This document shows positions 35,697 through 45,234 of a stretch of 64,000 bases of DNA, in pieces. This DNA is from Pseudomonadales bacterium (GTDB lineage Bacteria > Pseudomonadota > Gammaproteobacteria > Pseudomonadales > UBA5518), in NCBI GenBank assembly GCA_022072145.1, contig JAJVIG010000008.1:1-64000 (forward strand). The letters are read 5' to 3'. The notes below the pieces were generated by a model that saw only the letters and a program-made list of their open reading frames with translations, did not search any database and was not told where the DNA came from. Position 1 is the stretch's first letter; each line of letters opens with the position of its first letter. Both the position numbers and the translations under genes were made by a program.

Positions 35697-37004
35697 TCAG
35701 AACGCGGTGTCCAGTCCGAACAGGATGTAATGCTCCTGGTCCAGGTGGCCGGTCCAGTAACGCCCCGACTTGCGCCGCGCGTCGAGGAAATCGTAGTTCA
35801 GTTCGATCACGCCCTTCACGTTGCGCATGAAATAGTACGACGCGGTCACGCTCAGGCTGTTCATGTCGATGCCTTCGTAGATCGTGTCCGTGCGGTCGAA
35901 GTCGTTGGCGTCGGCATAGTTGTACAGCGCGGAGAACGCCCAGCGGTCGCTGTGGACGTAGTCCACGCCTGCGAAGCCGCCGTGCCAGCGCATGTCCTGC
36001 GACGGATCCGCATCGAGGAACCCGTCCCAGGAATTCCACAGGTATTGCGCGTACCACCAGGTCTTGCCGCCGATCTCGCCCGCGAGGTCGAGGCCGAGCA
36101 CCCGCTTGTCCGAGTCGCGCGCGCCGCGCGTGAGGCCGGCGTTGCCGGGTGCGATGCTGCGTTGCTCTCCGTCGAGGCCGAACAGTCCTGCCGCCACCGG
36201 CCCGATGTCGGTGCCGATGCGACCGAACACGGTCTTCGATCCGTCGCTGTCGAACATCTTGTCCGGACGACGGTAACCCGGGCTGTTGATGTTGAGGTTG
36301 TCGGTGATGCCGTTGCCGTTGCTCAGGCCGAGCGCGAGCTCGAACGGACCGAGGTCGCGGTCGAGCAGCACGCCGCGATCGTAGGTTATGCCGGCCATGC
36401 GGTAGGCCATGAAGTCCTGGAACGGCAGCCGCACCTCGCGCGGGAACATCAGGTCCGACAGCTGGAACTGACCCAGCTGCATGCCGATGCCGGTGCCGAA
36501 CACGTTTGCGTGGCGGAACCACGCGTCCTCGACCAGCGTCTCGCCGTTGACGCCCTTCTCGGCCATGATCGCGTAGAAGTAGTAGGTGATGTCGTCGCTG
36601 AGCGGCGCACTGGAAAGCAGCTTGACCAGATAGGGTGACTGGAAATCGGTGCTGGCGGACTCCGTGCTGCCGGTCAGCGGATCGATCGAGCGGCCGTCGC
36701 GGGCCTGCGTGTACGCCTGCGCACGCACCGCGAACGGCGGGTAGGCGGGCAGCGCGAGGGAGGGGTCGCCGGTCTTCGCGGTGCTGTCCTTCCAGTTCGG
36801 AAGCCGCATGTTGTTGGCCGCGAACTCCTCGCCGAAGCGGTTCAGGCGCGGAAACGCCGCATGGCAGGCCGCGCAACTCATGCTGTAGCGTCGCGCGAAC
36901 TCGGGCATCGCCTCGGCGGGGGGCACCACCGAATTCGCGCCGATGGCGAGTGCCAGTGTCAGGGTCCAGGTTCCCAGCCGGTGTCGAACTGCTGACGGCC
37001 GCAT
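35697..37004 (-). CDS. Cyc2-like monoheme cytochrome-porin fusion
   Basis: The 435-residue protein has a signal peptide, then PEFARRYSMSCAACHAAFPRLNRFGEEFAANN, a single c-type heme site (CAACH) in a short N-terminal domain. The rest is rich in alternating strands ending in LDTAF, with a C-terminal phenylalanine, as in outer-membrane beta-barrels. This matches the layout of Cyc2, the porin-cytochrome of iron-oxidising bacteria, in which one heme is held in the barrel pore. Many relatives of unknown function share it, so iron oxidation is only a possibility. GGAGGAG precedes the ATG at 37004. It is divergent from an AraC-type gene. Confidence 0.65.
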   Translation of the reverse strand: MRPSAVRHRLGTWTLTLALAIGANSVVPPAEAMPEFARRYSMSCAACHAAFPRLNRFGEEFAANNMRLPNWKDSTAKTGDPSLALPAYPPFAVRAQAYTQARDGRSIDPLTGSTESASTDFQSPYLVKLLSSAPLSDDITYYFYAIMAEKGVNGETLVEDAWFRHANVFGTGIGMQLGQFQLSDLMFPREVRLPFQDFMAYRMAGITYDRGVLLDRDLGPFELALGLSNGNGITDNLNINSPGYRRPDKMFDSDGSKTVFGRIGTDIGPVAAGLFGLDGEQRSIAPGNAGLTRGARDSDKRVLGLDLAGEIGGKTWWYAQYLWNSWDGFLDADPSQDMRWHGGFAGVDYVHSDRWAFSALYNYADANDFDRTDTIYEGIDMNSLSVTASYYFMRNVKGVIELNYDFLDARRKSGRYWTGHLDQEHYILFGLDTAF

Positions 37005-37152
37005 CGGGTTGCTCCTCCGGAAGTGTCTCCGGGCAACGGTAGGGAAGGGGCATCGGGGTGTCAACCGCTGCGACATTTCCGCTGGCGCGCCGCACTCGCG
37101 CGCCGCTAGCGTAGGGTGTGAACTCCATTGCGGGCGGGCAGGCAGCGAGGCC

Positions 37153-37527
37153 ATGCCGACGGCACAGGACGATCCGTTCACCGCTCCGGAGCGCGGCGCT
37201 GCTTTCGCCGCGCGGGTCTGGCGTTGCCTGCTCGCGCCGCCGGGACGCTTGCCCGACGAATGCGAGGCGGCGCGGCGCCTCGGGGTGAGCGCGCGCACGC
37301 TGCGCCGCCGGCTCGCGGCCGAGCACACCAGTTTTCACGAACTGCTGCGCGAGATGCGCCTGAAGATCGCGCAGTGGCATCTGCGCGATCCGGCGTTGCC
37401 AGTCGCCGCCGTCGCGCGCCTCGCGGGGTATCGCGACCCGGCCAATTTCCGCCACGCCTTCGTGCGCTGGTGCGGCTGCTCGCCCACGGCCTGGCGGCGG
37501 CGCCTGCGTGCGCTCACTCCCCGGTGA
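37153..37527 (+). CDS. Short AraC-type DNA-binding protein
   Basis: This 124-residue protein consists almost only of an AraC/XylS double helix-turn-helix domain. EAARRLGVSARTLRRRLAAE is the first HTH, and the second is in VAAVARLAGYRDPANFRHAFVRWCGCSPTAWRR. The usual N-terminal ligand domain is missing and no frame remnant of it is visible upstream. It is divergent from the cytochrome-porin gene across 148 bases, so it may regulate it. Its 3' end overlaps the converging enoyl-CoA hydratase gene by 14 bases. Confidence 0.75.
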   Translation: MPTAQDDPFTAPERGAAFAARVWRCLLAPPGRLPDECEAARRLGVSARTLRRRLAAEHTSFHELLREMRLKIAQWHLRDPALPVAAVARLAGYRDPANFRHAFVRWCGCSPTAWRRRLRALTPR

Positions 37528-38275
37528 ACTGCGGCGGACGCTTCTCGCGCTGCGCGGCGAGTCCTTCCTGCAGGTCGCGCGACTGCGAGCAGCGCATCAC
37601 CAGCGTCTCGGCCGCGGCGCCGTCGATCGAGCCGTCGATGACGCCGGCGACGATGCGTTTCATCGCACGCACGGCCAGCGGCGCCAGTGCGGCCAGATGC
37701 CGCGCCATCGCCTCGGCGTGCGCGTCGAGGCGTTCGCGTTCGACCACCTGGTGCAGGAAACCGATCCGCGCCAGCGTGTCGGCGTCGAGTTCCTCGCTGG
37801 CGATCAGCAGCCGCGTCGCGGCCGCGTGCCCCAGTCGTTCGACGAAACGGCGGATCCCGTTCACCGGATAGCAGATCCCGATGCGGGCCGCCGGCACCAG
37901 CATCCTCGAACCCTGGATGCCGATGCGGTAATCGCAGCACAGCGCGATCTCGGCGCCGCCACCGAACACATCGCCGTTCAGCGCGCACACCGAGGGGATC
38001 GGCAGCGCCGCGAGCTGGTCGGTCAGCGTGCTGAACAGTTCGCCGCTCATCGTGCCGCCGCGGAACTGGTCCAGCGAGGCGCCGGCACAGAAGGTGCGTT
38101 CGCCGGCGCCGGTGAGCAGCAGCACGCGCAGCGCATCGTCCTGCGCGATCGTCTGCAGGCAGTCGCGCAGCCACCGGATCTGTGCCACGCCGAGCGCGTT
38201 GTGGCGCTCCGGGGCGTTCAGCGTGACGCGGGCGACGGGGCCGTCGCGCGAGAAAAGGATCGTGTCTTCGGACAT
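37514..38275 (-). CDS. Enoyl-CoA hydratase/isomerase family protein
   Basis: The 253-residue crotonase-fold protein has the oxyanion-hole segments GAGERTFCAGASLDQF and ALNGDVFGGGAEIALCCDYRIG. The second glutamate position typical of hydratases is not clear in GICYPVNGIRRFVERLG, so it may be an isomerase or another crotonase rather than a simple hydratase. No other fatty-acid oxidation genes are adjacent. The ATG at 38275 gives the standard N-terminus. Confidence 0.85.
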   Translation of the reverse strand: MSEDTILFSRDGPVARVTLNAPERHNALGVAQIRWLRDCLQTIAQDDALRVLLLTGAGERTFCAGASLDQFRGGTMSGELFSTLTDQLAALPIPSVCALNGDVFGGGAEIALCCDYRIGIQGSRMLVPAARIGICYPVNGIRRFVERLGHAAATRLLIASEELDADTLARIGFLHQVVERERLDAHAEAMARHLAALAPLAVRAMKRIVAGVIDGSIDGAAAETLVMRCSQSRDLQEGLAAQREKRPPQFTGE

Positions 38276-38313
38276 CGTGGGCCACCCGGGCGTGGAGTGC
38301 GCGCATCGTAGCC

Positions 38314-38319
38314 TATAAT
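38314..38319 (+). promoter_or_regulatory. Candidate -10 box for the acyltransferase gene
   Basis: A perfect TATAAT lies 51 bases before ATG 38370, in the divergent gap with the crotonase gene. No convincing -35 is seen. Confidence 0.4.
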
Positions 38320-38369
38320 TCGCGCCGGGACGCCCCGTGGCGGCGGCGACCGCAGGATACCGGCAACCG

Positions 38370-39521
38370 ATGGCAGAAGACCGCTTCGCGCAGATCAGAC
38401 CGTACCACGACGACGAGGTGCGTGGGGTGCTCGACCGTCTGCTCGCGAACCGTGAGCTGGTCGCGGCGGTGACGCGGCTGCGCTTCCCGCGTTGCGCGGG
38501 GCCGTGCGGTTTCGTGCTGCGCCCGCTGGCCGCGCTGTACCTGCGTCGCCAGCTCGCGGGGGTCGACGACGTCGCCTCGTTCCAGGCCGTCGTCGAGAAG
38601 TACATGCGTTCGATGATCGAGGACAGCACCACCGACTTCACGGTCAGCGGGCTGGAGCACCTCGATCCGGCCCGGCCCTGCCTGTTCATCGGCAACCATC
38701 GCGACATCGTGCTCGACCCCGCCTTCGTGAACTACGCGCTCTATACCGGCGGACGCGAGACGGTCCGCATCGCGATCGGGGACAACCTGCTGACGCGTGA
38801 CTACGTCGCGGACCTGATGCGGCTGAACAAGAGCTTCGTGGTGCGCCGCTCGGCGAAGGGGCCGCGCCAGATGCTCGCGGCGCTGCAGGAGTTGTCGGGC
38901 TACATCGCACACTCGGTGCTCGAGGAGCGGGCTTCGGTCTGGATCGCCCAGCGCGAGGGCCGCGCGAAGGACGGCTGGGACCGCACCGACCCGGCCATCG
39001 TCAAGATGCTCGCGCTGGTCAAGCCGCGCAGCCTGTCGCTGGCCGCGCACGTGATCGCGCTGAACATCGTGCCGGTGTCGATTTCCTACGAGTGGGATCC
39101 CTGCGATGTGCTGAAGGCGCGCGAACTGCACGCGCGCGCGACGCAGGGGAAGTACACGAAGGAGGACAACGAGGACGTCGCGAGCATCGCCGAGAGCATC
39201 GTGCGGCCCAAGGGTGCGGTGCACGTGAGCTTCGGCGAGCCGCTCGCCGACGAGTTCGCCGATCCCGAGGAAGTGGCCGCGGAGGTCGACCGCCAGGTGC
39301 TGGCGCTCTACCGCATCCACGACAGCAACCTCGCCGCGTACCGGCGGCTGCGCCACGGCCTGCCGGAAGGCTTCGGCGACGGCAGCACGCTGGTCGCGGC
39401 CGACGCCGAGCTGGATGCGCGGCTGGAGGCGGTGGCGCCCGAGCACCGGCCCTACCTGCTCGCGATGTACGCCAACCCGCTCATCAACCGCGCCGAACTC
39501 GATACCGCGCGCCGCGCGTAG
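38370..39521 (+). CDS. PlsC-type glycerol-phosphate acyltransferase family protein
   Basis: The 383-residue protein has an acyltransferase active-site block NHRDIVLDP (the NHx4DP variant of NHx4D), a following substrate-site block FVVRRSAKGPRQ, and IVPVSISYEWDP. The size and the acidic N-terminal helices resemble the longer acyltransferases rather than E. coli PlsC (245). It is probably a membrane-associated phospholipid acyltransferase acting on glycerol-3-phosphate or a lysolipid. I prefer ATG 38370; a GTG at 38337 is also in frame. It stops with TAG followed by GCGCGCC, without a hairpin repeat. Confidence 0.78.
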   Translation: MAEDRFAQIRPYHDDEVRGVLDRLLANRELVAAVTRLRFPRCAGPCGFVLRPLAALYLRRQLAGVDDVASFQAVVEKYMRSMIEDSTTDFTVSGLEHLDPARPCLFIGNHRDIVLDPAFVNYALYTGGRETVRIAIGDNLLTRDYVADLMRLNKSFVVRRSAKGPRQMLAALQELSGYIAHSVLEERASVWIAQREGRAKDGWDRTDPAIVKMLALVKPRSLSLAAHVIALNIVPVSISYEWDPCDVLKARELHARATQGKYTKEDNEDVASIAESIVRPKGAVHVSFGEPLADEFADPEEVAAEVDRQVLALYRIHDSNLAAYRRLRHGLPEGFGDGSTLVAADAELDARLEAVAPEHRPYLLAMYANPLINRAELDTARRA

Positions 39522-39530
39522 GCGCGCCGC

Positions 39531-40466
39531 TCAGCGCTGCTTGTCCAGCCACACCAGCAGACCCTGTGCGTTCAGGTCCATGTCCATCGCGAGCAGTTCG
39601 CGTATCTGCGCGTCGTCGAGCGGGCTGCCCGCCCCGCGCAGCAATCCGGCCGTGTAGTCGAGCAGCGCGTCACCGAGGCGCCGCTGGCGCTCCGTCCCCG
39701 GCGCGCTCGCGTCCGCGAGGCGCAGGTATTCGTGCAGCTGGCGCTCCAGCGAGGCGGCGTGGGCGCGGCTGGCGGCGATGCGGCCGAAGTGCGTCAGGTA
39801 GCACCAGCGCGGGTTCGCGTCCATCAGCAGCGCCAGCGAGGACAGCAGCGCCTCGCATTCGAACTGCACCGGCGTGGTGGTCGGGATCAGGAACGGCTCG
39901 CCGTTGCAGTACAGCTCGCGGTAGCCGATGCCGTAGGTGTCGCCGGTGAACCAGCCGCGGCTGGATTCGTCCCAGATGCAGTAATGGTGGCGTGCGTGGC
40001 CGGGCGTGTCGCGCACCAGCAGCTCCCGGCCGCCCAGCGGCCAGCGGCTGCCGTCGAGCGCCTCGCGCACGCGCTGCTGCGGGGCCGGCACGATCTCGCC
40101 GTACATCGCGCGGAAGTTCTGTTCGCCGTAGACGGCCCCCGCGCCCGCGATCAGCTTCGAGGGGTCGATCAGGTGGCGCGCGCCCTGCGGGTGCACGACC
40201 AGCGTGGCGTTCGGGCACTGCGCAAGCAGCGCACCGGCCGCACCGGCGTGATCGAGGTGCACGTGCGTGGGCATGATCCAGCGCACCTGCTCCGGCGTGA
40301 CACCGCAGCGTTCCAGCGCCGACATCACCACCGGCAGCGTGGGCGTGGTACCGGTTTCGATCACCGCCGCCTCGCCGTCGTCGATCATCAGGTAGACGGC
40401 CGCCAGCCCCGGTCGGTGGTAGCCGGTGTCGATGCAATGGATGCCGTGCGAAAGCGTCTCGATCAT
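39531..40466 (-). CDS. MBL-fold metallohydrolase
   Basis: The 311-residue cytosolic protein has a metallo-beta-lactamase fold with HVHLDH (IMPTHVHLDHAGAAGAL), a later histidine in RDTPGHARHHYCIWDES and the aspartate ligand in GWFTGDTYGIGYRE. A helical C-terminal part follows, with WCYLTHFGRI. The family contains many hydrolases of thioesters and lactones; no specific substrate can be given. The gene converges with the acyltransferase and is divergent from dinG. Confidence 0.82.
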   Translation of the reverse strand: MIETLSHGIHCIDTGYHRPGLAAVYLMIDDGEAAVIETGTTPTLPVVMSALERCGVTPEQVRWIMPTHVHLDHAGAAGALLAQCPNATLVVHPQGARHLIDPSKLIAGAGAVYGEQNFRAMYGEIVPAPQQRVREALDGSRWPLGGRELLVRDTPGHARHHYCIWDESSRGWFTGDTYGIGYRELYCNGEPFLIPTTTPVQFECEALLSSLALLMDANPRWCYLTHFGRIAASRAHAASLERQLHEYLRLADASAPGTERQRRLGDALLDYTAGLLRGAGSPLDDAQIRELLAMDMDLNAQGLLVWLDKQR

Positions 40467-40513
40467 GGGGTTCCCCGTGGTCCCGGCCGTGCTCGCGGGT
40501 GCGGCCGGCGTCC

Positions 40514-40522
40514 TGCTATAGT
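40514..40522 (+). promoter_or_regulatory. Candidate extended -10 promoter for dinG
   Basis: TGC followed by TATAGT lies 30-38 bases before the dinG start. A LexA box was looked for and not found in the adjoining bases. Confidence 0.4.
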
Positions 40523-40551
40523 CCCGCGCCGTTCCCGCGCGAGGATGTTTC

Positions 40552-42639
<2,088 letters not shown>

Positions 42640-42640
42640 G

Positions 42641-42967
42641 GTGGACTCGCGGACGCGCATTGCGCGGCTGCTGCCCGAGCTCGAGGTCGAGCTGCGTGCG
42701 CGCGATCTGTGGTCGGCGCACGCACCGCCGCCGCAGGCGCTCGCGAGCACGCAGCCGTTCTGCGTGGACACGCTGGCGTTCGAGCAGTGGTTGCAGTTCG
42801 TGTTCCTGCCCCGCGTGGAGGCGCTGCTCGCCGCCGGTGCGGCACTGCCGGCGGGCTGCGCGATCGCTGCGATGGGCGAGATCCGCTTCACCGACCGCGA
42901 CCACGCGGCGTTGATCGCGCTGCTGCGCGCGATCGACGAGGCCTGGTGCCTGCCCCCGTCGGCATGA
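42641..42967 (+). CDS. YqcC-like protein (DUF446)
   Basis: This 108-residue protein matches the YqcC family: LPELEVELRARDLW at the start, then FCVDTLAFEQWLQFVFLPRV in the centre. The crystal-known fold is an all-helical bundle; its function is unknown. It begins with GTG one base after dinG ends, and is probably translated from the dinG message. Confidence 0.82.
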   Translation: MDSRTRIARLLPELEVELRARDLWSAHAPPPQALASTQPFCVDTLAFEQWLQFVFLPRVEALLAAGAALPAGCAIAAMGEIRFTDRDHAALIALLRAIDEAWCLPPSA

Positions 42968-42980
42968 ATGCCGACCACCG

Positions 42981-42989
42981 TGCTATGCT
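42981..42989 (+). promoter_or_regulatory. Candidate extended -10 promoter for the YcbL-like gene
   Basis: TGC followed by TATGCT lies 31-39 bases before ATG 43020, the same string as before the DUF1820 gene. Confidence 0.4.
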
Positions 42990-43019
42990 GCGCCGCCCTG
43001 CGATGGAAACGGTTTCCCG

Positions 43020-43661
43020 ATGCCGCTCGAGGTCTACGTCACTCCGGTCACTCCGTTCGAACAGAACTGCACCGTGCTCGTGTGCACCGCGACGCGCGCC
43101 GCGGCGGTGGTCGATCCCGGCGGCGACCTGGACCGGATTCGCGCCGGCATCGACAAGGTCGGCGCCCGACTCGCGAAGGTGCTGCTCACGCACGCGCACA
43201 TCGACCACGCGGGCGCTGCCGGCGAACTGGCGCGCACCGGCGGGGTGCCGATCGAGGGGCCGCATCGCGATGACGAGTTCCTGCTCGAGGGGCTCCCGGA
43301 ACAGAGCCGGATGTTCGGCTTCGCGCCGGCCGAGGCGTTCCGGCCGGACCGCTGGCTGGAGCAGGGCGACACGGTGAGCTTCGGCGACTGCGAACTGCAG
43401 GTGCTGCACTGTCCGGGGCACACGCCGGGGCACGTGGTGTTTTACTCCGCCGAGCGGCGGATCGCGATGGTCGGTGACGTGCTGTTCGCCGGCTCCGTGG
43501 GGCGCACCGACCTGCCGGGCGGCAGTCATCGGCAGCTCATCGCCTCGATCCGCAACCGCCTGTGGCCGCTCGGTGACGACGTCGTGTTCATTCCCGGTCA
43601 CGGCCCGCGTTCGACCTTCGGCCAGGAACGCCGCACCAATCCTTTCGTCGCCGACGCGTAG
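43020..43661 (+). CDS. YcbL-like type II glyoxalase (MBL fold)
   Basis: The 213-residue protein is a short glyoxalase-II-like hydrolase. It begins VYVTPVTPFEQNCTVLVC, has the metal motif HAHIDH (LLTHAHIDHAGAAG), a histidine in LHCPGHTPGHVVFY, the aspartate in MVGDVLFAGSVGRTDLPGG and the last histidine in FIPGHGPRSTFGQERRTNP. YcbL of Salmonella hydrolyses S-lactoylglutathione, so a methylglyoxal detoxification role is likely. The TAG stop is the edge of a type B repeat. Confidence 0.9.
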   Translation: MPLEVYVTPVTPFEQNCTVLVCTATRAAAVVDPGGDLDRIRAGIDKVGARLAKVLLTHAHIDHAGAAGELARTGGVPIEGPHRDDEFLLEGLPEQSRMFGFAPAEAFRPDRWLEQGDTVSFGDCELQVLHCPGHTPGHVVFYSAERRIAMVGDVLFAGSVGRTDLPGGSHRQLIASIRNRLWPLGDDVVFIPGHGPRSTFGQERRTNPFVADA

Positions 43662-43751
43662 GTCCGGGCTGTGCCCGGACATTCGTTGGGCCAGGACATT
43701 CGTTCGGCCACAGGCCGAACCTACGGGGACCTGTTCGGCCGCAGGCCGAAC
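43662..43751. repeat. Hairpin repeats between two converging genes
   Basis: A type B element (43662-43680) touches the YcbL-like stop. A type A lies at 43702-43720, and a type A variant with a GCA centre (43733-43751) touches the stop of the converging gene. Both converging genes therefore end at a repeat, as in the GST-holA gap. Confidence 0.9.
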
Positions 43752-44201
43752 CTACATCGGTTCGAGGTCGCCGTTGTCCTTCGCGGCGTCTTCGCCGACC
43801 GGTTCCACGTAGGGCTCGAACTTGCCCAGGCCGCAGCTGGCGCCGCGCTCGATGCGGCCGCCGGCCTGACGCACCACCCAGATGATGTCGGTGCTGCAGA
43901 GCTGGCTCAGGCTGGTCTTGTAGCCGAAGGCCTTTTCGACACCGAGACCGCCACAGCGATGCGGCAGATGGCTGACCAGCGTCTCGCCGCCGTTCAGGTG
44001 AAACAGGATCGTGCGGTCGTCGAGTACCTTCGTGCTCTGGATGCGGCTGAGCGGGATGCAGTCGCGCGCCTCTGCGGACGGGGGATTCGCGGCGGGTGCC
44101 GCCGTGTCGGCCGGCGGCGTTTCTCCGGCGGCCCACGAGCTACCGGATGCGGCCAGCAGCGTGGCCCCTAGCAGTGACATCGAACGGTCGAAGCGAAACA
44201 T
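43752..44201 (-). CDS. Secreted DUF6491-like protein
   Basis: The 149-residue protein has a signal peptide (LLGATLLAASGSSWAAG) and a Pro/Ala-rich spacer. A compact domain follows: DCIPLSRIQSTKVLDDRTIL, then LVSHLPHRCGGL and the CSTDIIWVV end. This resembles the DUF6491 family, which is of unknown function. Four cysteines could form two disulfides in the periplasm. GGAGG lies before the ATG at 44201. Its TAG stop is shared with a type A repeat. Confidence 0.7.
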   Translation of the reverse strand: MFRFDRSMSLLGATLLAASGSSWAAGETPPADTAAPAANPPSAEARDCIPLSRIQSTKVLDDRTILFHLNGGETLVSHLPHRCGGLGVEKAFGYKTSLSQLCSTDIIWVVRQAGGRIERGASCGLGKFEPYVEPVGEDAAKDNGDLEPM

Positions 44202-44264
44202 GACGGCTGCCTCCTCGGGGATTCGTTCAGGAACGACCGGCGCGCCGGGCGCCGTGACCACAAC

Positions 44265-45233
44265 TCAGACCGCCGCCGCCAGCGGCGGTTCCGATCCGAA
44301 CGCTTCCATGCTGAATCTTACCCGTTCTTCCACGCTGCGCTCGCGTGCCTTCGCCTCGGCGGCGACGCGCCGTATGCGCGGTGACAGCCCGGTGTTGTTG
44401 GCGATCTGGATCGACAACCCGGGGCGCGCATTGAGTTCCATGATCAGCGGGCCGCGGTGGCGGTCCATCACGATGTCGGCGCCGAGGTAGCCGAGGCCGG
44501 TGATCTCGAAGCAACTCGCGCCGAGGCACATCAGCGCGTGCCAGTGCGGGATCGTCAGCGTGTTCAGCGGCAGTCCGGTGTCGGGGTGCAGTTTCAGCGG
44601 ACGGTTGTACTGCACCGCGAACAGCGAATGGCCGGTTGCCAGATCGAGGCCCACGCCCACCGCACCCTGGTGCAGGTTGGCCTTGCCGTCGGATGCGTGC
44701 GTGGCGAGGCGCATCATCGACATCACCGGATAGCCCATGAACACGATGATGCGGATGTCCGGGATGCCCTCGTAGCTGAGGCCGTCGAAGCGCGGATCCA
44801 TCTCGACCAGCGCCTCGATCATCGCCACGTCCGGCTTGCCGCCCAGGCTGTAGAGCCCGCTGAGGATGTTCGAGACGTGGCGCGTGATGTCGAGCCGCGT
44901 GACCTCCTCGCCGCTCGACTTGACGAACACCTCGTCGCGCCGGCCCACGATGACCTTGATGCCCTTGCCGCCGCTGCCGCGGCTGGGTTTGATCACGAAG
45001 CTGTCGTGACGGTCGAGCAGCTCGTCCATCGTCTCGACCTCGTGCTGCTCGCGCACCACGCCGTAGAGCTTGGGCACGGCCAGGCCGCTCTGTTCGGCGA
45101 GCAGCTTGGTCTTCAGCTTGTCGTCGACCAGCGGATACAGCGCGCGCCGGTTGTAGCGCGAAATGAAGAAGTTGCGCTCGTTCATGCCGAGCAGGCCGAT
45201 CTCGCGCAGGCGCAACGGACTCGCGAAACGCAT
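44265..45233 (-). CDS. ATP-grasp alpha-L-glutamate ligase-like protein
   Basis: The 322-residue protein is a RimK-related ATP-grasp ligase. An N-terminal part (NERNFFISRYNRRALYPLVDDKLKTK) leads into the ATP-binding block FVIKPSRGSGGKGIKVI, and the metal-binding end is LIMELNARPGLSIQIAN. It should join an amino acid or peptide amine to a carboxylate using ATP. The substrate is unknown. It lies one base after the inactive-transglutaminase gene on the same strand; the set of three (44265-47505) is a conserved association. Confidence 0.85.
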   Translation of the reverse strand: MRFASPLRLREIGLLGMNERNFFISRYNRRALYPLVDDKLKTKLLAEQSGLAVPKLYGVVREQHEVETMDELLDRHDSFVIKPSRGSGGKGIKVIVGRRDEVFVKSSGEEVTRLDITRHVSNILSGLYSLGGKPDVAMIEALVEMDPRFDGLSYEGIPDIRIIVFMGYPVMSMMRLATHASDGKANLHQGAVGVGLDLATGHSLFAVQYNRPLKLHPDTGLPLNTLTIPHWHALMCLGASCFEITGLGYLGADIVMDRHRGPLIMELNARPGLSIQIANNTGLSPRIRRVAAEAKARERSVEERVRFSMEAFGSEPPLAAAV

Positions 45234-45234
45234 T

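Noticed and set aside
39519-39530. A repeat-supplied stop at the acyltransferase gene (CGTAGG followed by CGCGCC)
   Set aside because: The edge bases match, but no hairpin with 8-bp arms follows; only a short GGCGCGCC palindrome is present, so it was not counted among the ten.
40467-40551. LexA (SOS) box before dinG
   Set aside because: E. coli dinG is SOS-controlled, so I looked for a CTG-N10-CAG type site between the divergent starts and saw none that is convincing.
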